Of a DNA stretch of 64,000 nt, positions 55,711 through 64,000 are shown piece by piece. The notes under the pieces were generated by a model, which saw nothing but the letters and a program-made list of their open reading frames with translations, was not told the origin of the DNA and ran no database searches. The stretch is taken from the NCBI GenBank assembly GCA_013399855.1, contig VXAY01003172.1, forward strand, positions 94,532-158,531, written 5' to 3'. Position numbers and translations under genes: made by a program. The stretch's first letter is position 1. Every line of letters begins with the position of its first letter. Source of the stretch: Oxyruncus cristatus (taxonomy: Eukaryota; Chordata; Aves; Passeriformes; Cotingidae).

Positions 55711-57089
55711 TTTCAGCCAGCACTGACCAGTACAGGCTCCTTGTCCCAGGAGAAGACATGGGTCCCCAGGGGAGGGAAATGCTGCCTGGATATCCCTGGG
55801 TGCTGACACTGCCCTGGAGAGGTGTGCTGCCTGCTCCTCTGTGGCCCCGTCCTCAGGTCCAGGCCCCAGCACTTCCATCTCCCATGGGATACCCATCAAA
55901 CTGCTGTCATTTCTGTGGTTGGCACCTTGCCATATGCTCCAGTGGAGCCTTCCCCATTTCTATTTCTGGGTCACGTCTTCCACCTCCCTTCTTATGAGAT
56001 GGCATCTCTATTTTTTAATTGGATGCCCTTCTGCTTGGCTGGTTCGTGTATCTCACCTGCATCCTCCCTGGCAGGAATGTGGCTCTTTCCTGGGTGTTGG
56101 CATGCTGGGAGCTATTGCCATGCCCACCACAGCTGAGAACAGGGTATAAAAATACTGGGTTTTGGGGAGGGTGTGTAGATTTTCGGTGCATAGTTTTAAT
56201 TAGAAATTGACATTTCTAAGCCTTTGGCTGCCAAGCAACAAGCATCTAGAAACTGATCTCAGTTGTGATATGTAGGTACCTGTCATCCGTCCTTTCTGCT
56301 GTGTTTACAGCCTCAGGAAAGGCCACCCCCCCCATTCCTGCACAGGTACTCTCATCCATGGGGAAGTTGGCAGATGGATGGCACCCAAGGCAGAGTGGGT
56401 GACCCAGGGCTCCACCACCCCCAGCACCACTGGAGCAGCAGGAACTCAATGTACAATGATGTGGGGGTGAAATGTGGTGTTAGAGCCAGTGGGATGCTCT
56501 GATCCCCAGCTGAAGAAACCCTAGGGGTCAAGCCCAGGAATTCTCACAGCCCAAAGACTTGGTCACTGGTTCAGTGGGCAAACAGGAGCTTGCGGGCTCC
56601 TGCAACTGCAGCCCAGAGCCCGTATGGGAGCAGGAGCCAGGGAGCACAGGGAGCCTTACTGCCATACAGCAATCTCCGGTCTCGTCCCTATAAAACAAGC
56701 TGCTTTCTCCTCATCTTCCCTTTCCAGTAGAGATTCATGCCTTGAGTTAGTTGACTACTCACTGCACTCTCGGCAGAGCATTGTTCAGCCCTTCCCTGCT
56801 TGCAGCACTTCCCTCGAGCTCTGCAGCCAGGCTGGCAGCAGAGAAGAGCAGCAAGAGCCAGTCTCCAGGAGCAAACCCCTGCAAAGCTCTGGCACCTCCT
56901 GTAGGTCAGAGGCCCTGAGGGATACAGGACACTCCCCTCTGCCCTGGCCTGGTGCCTCTGGGCTCCCTGGCCCTGCTCTGGCATGGGAAGGGGTTGGAGC
57001 TCAGTGGGGAAGCCGGTGTCTGGTCTGATACAGTATGTCCAACAGTGGCTCATGGCAAACACTCCCAAGGAAGTCCTTATGCATCCTTA

Positions 57090-57297
57090 ATGTTCCTCAC
57101 TGAGAGGGTGTTTGGGCACTGAACTAGCTCCCCAGGGCAGTGGTCATGGCCACAATGCTGCCAGGGCTCAAAAAGCCTTTGGACAACGCTCCCAGACACA
57201 TGGGAGGATTGTTGGGGTGTCCTATGCAGGGCCAGGAGTTGGACTCAGTGATCCTTGTGGGTTCCTTTCAGCTCAGGATATTCTAGTATTCTAGGAT
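57090..57297 (+). repeat. CR1 LINE 3' fragment, divergent subfamily
   Basis: AACTAGCTCCCCAGGGCAGT, CAGGAGTTGGACTCAGTGAT and GGATATTCTAGTATTCTAGG resemble the subfamily of the copy at 11380. Confidence 0.78.
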
Positions 57298-57639
57298 ACT
57301 AACTCCGCAGTCTTGCCCCTGAGGCCAGGTCCCGGGTGGCAGCGCTTGGGCTGCAGCAGAGCTGCCGTTCCTTGTTTGCTTCCTCCTCTGGCCTAATGTG
57401 CCTGCAGATGCTCCTCTGTTCCTTAAGTGCATGATCTTTCTGAATCTTACTAAGCTCTTTCCTTGAGTTTTGTCCCTCAGCCTTCCTCCCTGGCATCCTT
57501 GCAGGTAACTAGAGATTGCCTTATACTCCCAGCCCTCCCATGCTCATTGCTTGGCACATCATGTATCAAAACGAACGTTTTATATGTGAGAGTGAGAGTC
57601 AGAATGACTCTAGTCTACTTATCTCACCCTTTAGGGTAT

Positions 57640-58796
57640 TGTCAAAGGTTTAGCCCTGTGATTTTTGCACGGTTTTTATCAACCCATAAATTTTGCTAAT
57701 AGGTAAGAAGAGTTCGCATAGACAAAAGAGATTTCTTGACATGGGGATTATTATTAAAATTTATTGCTACACAATAAGAACTAAGGGAATACTTATATAC
57801 ACAACAACTCTAACTAGTTTTCTTGTAATAGCAAACTTATATATACCACCCCTCCTTCTTTTCTTCAGAAACAGTCTAGAGGAAGAAGGAGAAGAAAAAG
57901 TCTTTCAGGTAGCAGTTCCAAATCACCACAGCTCGAAAATCTCTCTCTCTCCATCGGTATGCAGGGGAGTTGCCTCCCACTTCCAGCCGCTTGTCTACGG
58001 CTACTGAGGGTTTACCATGGGCTTTGAGGGACACACTCGTATCACCACGTCGTCACCACGGAGTATAGGGCTCCGTGGAGGTTCCTTCCACGAGGAGTTT
58101 CAGGGGGTTTCCTAAGACTCACCACCCCTCGCTGGGTCACAGGGGTTCTGGGTTTCTTTTGGCTCAGTCCATACCCAAGAACACTCTCTGGTGCTGTGCT
58201 CTGCTGCTCCAAGTAGTTTCTTCTCTCGCTCTCTGGAATTCTTCTGACTTTCTGCTTTTGACCAGACACCCAATCTTGGCTCTTGGCCGTGGTTGGTGAC
58301 TCTAATTCACTCCCGCTCCCCCATTCGCAGTGAAAGGGGCCATCCTGCCCTCACACCCGGTCCAAAACTGCACCGGGCCCCCAGTATTTGGGGCTTAGTG
58401 TTCGGCTCAGCCCTCGAACTAAGGCCTGTGGTTGTGAGGGGCTCGGCCCCTCTGTGGAGAGTTCACCAGTTTCTTTATCATTTTGTGGCTGTAATTCTTC
58501 TGCAGCTTCTTGCATGCGGTTTCCAGGTGATTTAGTTTTGGCTTCAAGCCATCCCTGCCCTCCCCAGGCCAGGCCAGGCCCCAGGAGGGCCCGCACGCCC
58601 CAGGCCCAGCCAGGTCAGGCCGTGCCGCCACATTAACTCCTTAATTTCTTCTGCGTCACTCGTTTCTTTTCCAGTTTGTTAAATATGTCATTTGTAGAGA
58701 CGTCACAAAAGTCTTTGATTGGCTACTTGGCCGGAATTTCACCTGGAGTTAACCATTTTCTACCCCAATACTGGGGGGATGGGCTAAACCATGACA
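57640..58796 (-). mobile_element. Solo LTR, 1157 bp, reverse orientation, with 5-bp target duplication
   Basis: The + strand copy starts TGTCAAAGGTTTAGCCC and ends GGGCTAAACCATGACA, flanked by GGTAT at 57635-57639 and 58797-58801. On the - strand it begins TGTCATGGTTTAGCCCATCC, as does the LTR at 50712. It shares its AATAAA region (57760-57765 on +) and TATATAAG boxes, so both belong to one family. It is about 300 bp shorter, presumably by internal deletions. Its own target duplication shows an independent insertion. Confidence 0.9.
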
Positions 58797-61700
58797 GGTA
58801 TTCAGTGCTTGCTGTGTCCTATTTCACATGCACTCTGAGGTAGAGCACAGGACAGTTTTATTCCAAGATCTCACCAATTGTAGATGACGCATCTTGTCTA
58901 TGTGGAACACATCTCTCCTCGGCTGTGCTAATGGTCCCCAAGAGAGCAAGAAACCCCTGATCTGCCTGTAGTTGCCCATGAAATAACCCCCTCATCTGTC
59001 CTCAGAGAGAACATAGACTTCAAATTTCCAGCAAAGCCACATTGCCTCAAACGAACCATTACCTGGTTAGCAGGAATTTTGTGACAAAGGATAGCAGAGG
59101 CTGGTGGGATGGACCATTCCTTCATGGCGAAACAGGCTTTGTAGGAGCTGCCACTTCACAGCAAGGCAGGGGCAGAGGCAGAGGTTTTAATAAGCACAAG
59201 GCTTCACTAACAGGCTATTACTCACCAGCGTTTGACTTCTGAGAGATCTGTGGACAGAAGAACAAAGCAAACCAGGCCTGTCCTCTGCTTGGCAGGTAGG
59301 GGGGGAAGGTCTGCACCCCTTGGGCATGCACCTCTCATCTCTTACAGCCCACCATGGATTTGATGGCCTTTCACCCCTCACTGGTCCCCAGAGGCATCTG
59401 CAGCACCCTGAGAGGTTGTAGGATCTCACTGGAAGAGCCACATCAGCTCAGAGCTTGATGAGCCTGGGGGATGCCAAGTGTTCAGGGCAGCTCCCCTTTC
59501 CTGCCCCTCCATGTGGCTGAGAGCACTGCAGTCTGGACCCCGAGCATCTGCAATGCCCTCACCTGCATTCAGTTGCCTCCTCCTTATCCCTCCAGGTCCT
59601 GAGTCAGTCATGGTTGTTTGGATCCCTGTAGACTCAGCAGCCCCAATATTACTTTGTGCGTGCTCAGCACGGTGTCCATCCCTCAGCATTGCCTCACCAC
59701 TTGCTCCTTCTCCTCCAACCTCCCTCTCCACTCGTTGTCCTCCTGTCCCTCCCCATCCTTGCTTCCTGTGCAAAGCCAGACAGGTCATTTCACATGTTGG
59801 CAGTGAATGTTGGTCCCACTATGATGAAAAGGTCAGTGGCATCTTTGACACACTTTGGAGACTGCAGCAATCCAGTGCCAGAGGACTTGTTCCTGCTTAA
59901 CAGCAGAAAGCTGCAAGTGACACTCTCAACCTGTCCTGTGGGCTGCAAAGCCATCACCAGTTAAACTCCCAGGATGATAAAACTCTAAATAGAAGAGCCT
60001 TACTGTGACAAGGGTGATCACACACTCCGAGTGCCCTTGTATCATACAGTGCCATAGTACAAGCCCCCAGCTCAAGCCAAATCAACTCAAAACAGTTCCT
60101 TTGGGATTTGCTTCTGCCTTCTCCTCCCTAAATGATCCTGTTCTTCTCAATTAGTTGGCCTCCCACATAGCATCCTGCCACCATCATAAGAGATGTAAGA
60201 GATCCTGACTTGTCAACTGTCACACTCTTCTGTTCTTCCTTGCCACCTTGGTGGGACACTTCTGGATCCCTCTATTTCTCCTGGCAACACCATTGCCTCC
60301 CTTCCATGGGAACAGACTCCTCACCCCCTTTCCCTGCTCTGCTCTGCCCTGCTCTCCCCCTAACCAGTGCCAGGGACCCTCGGGTTTACAGCACAAACAT
60401 CTCTAAGCCTGGAGAAATCCCCTCAGACTGCTGCCCCATGTCCCAGGTCTTCTCCTCCTCCACATCCACACTCACACCATCACCTGCTCAGCAGAGTCCT
60501 GTTTCTCCCAAAGGTTTCAAAGCTCTGCTCAGTCTTCATCTCTGATCTTTCTGCTTGTGTCCACACATTCAGCCACACTTAGAACACCTTAGAAAGCTTC
60601 TCTGATGCCCTTCCCTGGTTTTCTACCTGCCTTTGTCATCTCTGCTCCCCTGCCTCTCCCTTACCCCCACCTCCTTCTCCTGCCAGATGCCCACAGCATT
60701 GTGTCCCCTGGCCCTCTCTGTTCCCCTTTCAAATGCTGTAGCTGGCTAATCTCCACCACCCACCAGTTCCAGCTGCTATCACTATGGTGACCCTCAGATC
60801 CACTGTGCTGTGCCGGACTGTTACCTCGCTCCAAAGCCTTCCCGCATCCCTCCCAGCCAGACAAGCCCTCTGTGCTCCATTGCTCTGCACCACCTCGAGC
60901 TCAGCTTCCTCCTCCCAGCTATGCCAGAGTCCCACATATTCTCTACATCACTGCTTCCATCTAAATCCTTTATGTCAATTCCTCAGGCTAAAATATTCAC
61001 CTGGACTCAGGTATGTTGCCAGTTGATTCCTGCTATGCTCTGTTCTCTGGTCTAGCAGCAGCAGCCATGTTAACCAATGCTCATCACACCAGTTCTGAAA
61101 AGATTACTTCCCCTTTGCCTTGAATGTGTCACCTCTTCCTATGCCCCCTTGATTCTCCCTCCTTTATCACCAGGAATGAGAACCATTTGTCTTCACTTGG
61201 AAGAGCCTCTATAGTTGCCTACAGCTTTCCTGTAGGTGTCCAAGCCCCCTCTTGACTCCTGTACGTGTCAGAAATGAGGCTTTGAGGACTTTTGCAGACA
61301 AACCTCCCCAGTTGCCCTTCATTCATGAAGTCATAGAATCCCAGAATGGTTTGGGTGACCAGGGACCTTACAGATCATCCAGTTCCACACCCTGCCATGG
61401 GCAGGGGCACCTTCCACTAGACAGGGTTGCTACAAGCCCCATCCAACCTGGCCTTGAACACTTGCAGGGGTGAGGCAGCCACAGCTTCCCTGGGAAACCT
61501 GTGCCAGGGCCTCAGGACCCTCACAGGGGAGAATTTCTTCCCAAATATTATAAAATAATTTCTTCCTAAATTTCCTCCTAAATTCCCAATATCCCTCTTT
61601 ATCTCACCATCTTTTTCCTCCACACGGGCTTTTCTGGGTTGCTAACTGAAATCACATCAGGAAAGCATGTCAGCCTGCCAGGGCTGGTCTCCATTCTGCC

Positions 61701-63480
61701 AGCATTGCACTTGCCTCTGGGCTTCTCAGGACACCAAGGGACTTTTCTGAGGTACACCCAAACACTCACAGTAAAATCAACAGCAAATAACATCATTTAC
61801 AAGTTCATCTTTATTTTCTTTCAGCCCCTTGGGGCTAACATAAGGCTCAGGAGGGCTGTGGAATTGGTAGGATGATGGAAAAGGTATTGCCTCTCACAGC
61901 CAAAAGATTCAAGGCTGCTTGGTCCCACTACTGGGATCCAGACCCTCCATGCCCTTGGCAGAGACGGAATGTTCTTTCCCCCTGTGGCAGCCGGATGCCT
62001 TTAACTCAGCTACTCAGTCAACTTCTGCTCTCTTTGTCCCAGTGCCTCTGGACCCCAGGCTCCACCACTGACAAATAACCTGTCTAATTGCAATTTAAGA
62101 AGAAAAAAAAATTTGAAGCTGATAGGTTTTCAGAGAGGGGGCTTGGAAGCATGTGGGAAGCCTTCACTGCCCGCAAAGGGAGCCAGGCACCCTTGGAAGT
62201 TGGGAGAGGAAAATGCCAGGGTTGAGAAAGATTTCGGAGGGTGCAGAGAGCACTGTGGGACTCATTGTTCCTTTCTGCTGGGTCATTTCCCCTTAGGGAT
62301 GAACTGAATGGTCAATTCTGTATTCAGGACTGGGAAGGCAGCTGCACTTTTGCTGAATCTGCTACAGGAAGAAAAAAAAATCTGTATATTTCCATTTTCC
62401 TAGGAGAGTGAAGCCTCTTCCCCAGGAAGCCAGCTCTCCATTTGCAAAAGCACCAGGGTAAAGGGATGGGAAAATACCCGTGATAGCTGCTCCCAGCATC
62501 GTGCTCACCCCCCAGCCTAGGCTCCAATGCAGGTGCACGGCAGCTGCGGAGTTATTTTACAGAAACAAGCGGCCCTGGCTCTCTGATCGCCTCAATTCCT
62601 ATGGGACAGCCCTGGTCAGGCATCCCAAAGCAGCAAGGTCCGTGGATTCGCAATTACCTCCGAAACCACCAATACCTGGATCGATACCTGGATCTCCTGA
62701 AACCAGGCTGGGAATTCCTGGCAGAGGGAAGTCCAAGAGCTCTTGCTCTCTGTCCTGCATGGACCCATCTGCTCAGTTTACCTGAAAGGTACCTGCCCTG
62801 CACACACCTTGAAGGGCATCCAAATAGAGAGGCTGTTCCCGCAGACAGGATCCTCAGCTCTCCCTGGGAGAGGGCTGCAGGGTAGGCAGGCTGGGCACAG
62901 GGAACGCCTACCATCCAGCCAGGAACAAAGCACCCTGAGATCCAAGAACGTGTGAGGAGCAAGCATTGCTCTGCAGTCCAGTGCTCACAAGGTCATCTCT
63001 AGCCCATGACAAGGTCATCCCAACCCAGGAAAAGGTCACCCCCAGCCCACAGGAAGGAAGACACATGCACCACAGTGACCAAAAACCCTGAGCAGAAGAG
63101 GAGCAGCAAGTGAACAGTTGAGCCTAAGTTGTCCAAGGCTGTAAATGAATTTCACTGTGGCAGATGGTCAGTGGATTATTTTCCTGAGGGTTAAGCAAGA
63201 CCGAGATAAGGAAAAGCTGAGAAATTTTGATGTGGCGTGCAGGACGTTATCCTGGGGCTCAGGACACTGGGACTCCAGTGCATTAGTGGGGGTCGTGGCT
63301 GTACAGCGGGGTGGAAGAGACCTGTCCGAGCAAAGCTGGGAGGGTGCAAGGGCAGGTGCGGTGTCAAGCGTGCAGACCCTGTGCACCAGATTGGCAACAC
63401 CATCAAAAGGTGCCTCCCGAGCTTTCTGTGTCCTTAAAGCCAAGCTCCTGGCTGGAGTGGCTGGTGTCCCCCGGCTGGGT
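58797..63480. other. Intergenic, no gene recognised
   Basis: One CR1 fragment (61330-61560) is the only repeat recognised. Pyrimidine-rich sequence at 60.2-61.0 kb gives long overlapping frames on the + strand without any family signature. Confidence 0.5.
61330..61560 (-). repeat. CR1 LINE fragment
   Basis: It starts GTCATAGAATCCCAGAATGG, then CACCCTGCCATGGGCAGG, CATCCAACCTGGCCTTGAAC and CTCACAGGGGAGAATTTCTT. A short locally duplicated AAATTTCCTCC stretch follows. Confidence 0.85.
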
Positions 63481-64000
63481 CAGCCTTGACTTAGAGGAGC
63501 ACATTTCAGTTCCGCGGGGGGCCCTGCCCCTGCCCCTGCCCTGTGCAGGGCCGTGCCCACCACCCGCAGTCGGCAGCCTTTGGCCACCCTGGCAGCATCC
63601 CTGGGTGCCGAGCTGGAGGTGCTGTGCCGGGCTGGGTTGGGGGGGGGTGCTGCGCCGGCCCCGCTCCACTCCCTGCCCTGATTTCCTTGTGGAAATCCCA
63701 GAGTCTTCTCCAGATCCAGCTCTGGTTTTGGGGGCAGCCATCTCCCTCTCCCTCTTTCCTCTTCCCTCCTTCTGCTCTCCTTCCTCCTCCTCTCCCTCCC
63801 TCCTCTCCGCACTGTGCTCTCCGGGGGCTTTGGGTACCGCTGCAGCATCGCCAGCCTCCTCCATGCAGGCGGCTAGGGCGCGGGGCGGAAGGGGAGGGCT
63901 GCGGGGGCCAAGCTGAATGAATGGGCATCGCCTCGGTGCCGCTGGAGCCTCCGCATAGGGGCGAGGCGGCCGCACCGCGCCGCGGGCAGGGGGGCAGAGG
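63481..64000 (+). promoter_or_regulatory. CpG-rich block at window end, probable DLGAP4 promoter or first exon
   Basis: CpG density rises sharply from about 63.5 kb and is highest after 63.83 kb (GGCGGCCGCACCGCGCCGCG). A pyrimidine tract lies at 63739-63808. In human the gene after AAR2 in the same direction is DLGAP4, whose 5' end has non-coding exons in a CpG island. No DLGAP4 coding sequence or splice donor can be identified before the window ends, so identity and strand are inferred from gene order. Confidence 0.5.

Larger units (their letters stand above)
52176..57639. other. Intergenic between two related LTRs, no gene recognised
   Basis: These 5.5 kb hold four CR1 fragments, an A-rich tract and a small tandem repeat. 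No retroviral internal region is present, so the two flanking LTRs are not the ends of one provirus. Confidence 0.6.

Noticed and set aside
50712..58796. One provirus bounded by the two related LTRs
   Set aside because: The LTRs are in opposite orientation, each has its own target duplication, and the interval lacks gag, pol and env features.
63311..63975. Open frames of up to 201 codons on both strands at the window end
   Set aside because: Low-complexity Pro/Ser or Arg/Glu/Gly translations come from the pyrimidine tract and CpG island; they do not match DLGAP4.

Overview
The window looks like bird nuclear DNA, probably from a songbird. It has split genes with GT/AG introns, CpG-rich promoters, about twenty copies of the avian LINE CR1, and solo LTRs flanked by 5-bp target duplications. 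The protein matches come from reading the translations and from memory of the vertebrate families. The songbird placement is an inference from the LTR type and is weaker than the bird call.

Layout. Bases 1 to about 8.55 kb hold the 3' end of EPB41L1 (protein 4.1N) on the + strand: five coding exons, all joined in phase 0, and a 3' UTR of about 3 kb. After a short spacer with one CR1 copy and a G-rich degenerate repeat, a CpG island at about 9.6-10.8 kb contains the start of AAR2, the U5 snRNP assembly factor. AAR2 is complete in three coding exons (10042-10792, 12854-13083, 15890-16057; 382 residues) and is followed by a UTR with AATAAA at 16939. From about 17 kb to 63.5 kb I recognise no protein-coding gene. 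This stretch holds dispersed CR1 fragments, three well-bounded solo LTRs (45814-46498; 50712-52175; 57640-58796 in reverse), low-complexity tracts and otherwise unique sequence. The last 500 bases turn CpG-rich. From the order EPB41L1-AAR2-DLGAP4 on human chromosome 20, this is most likely the first exon or promoter of DLGAP4, but no DLGAP4 coding sequence is visible.

The two recognised genes are neighbours in the same orientation with separate functions: membrane-cytoskeleton linkage and receptor anchoring (4.1N), and spliceosome assembly (AAR2). Nothing suggests they act together. I found no new coding system. The most notable signals are the extreme Arg-for-Lys bias confined to AAR2 coding exon 1, a perfect 14-bp inverted repeat just inside AAR2 intron 1, two related solo LTRs in opposite orientation, head-to-head CR1 pairs, and a strong splice donor directly after a (CAG)8 tract.
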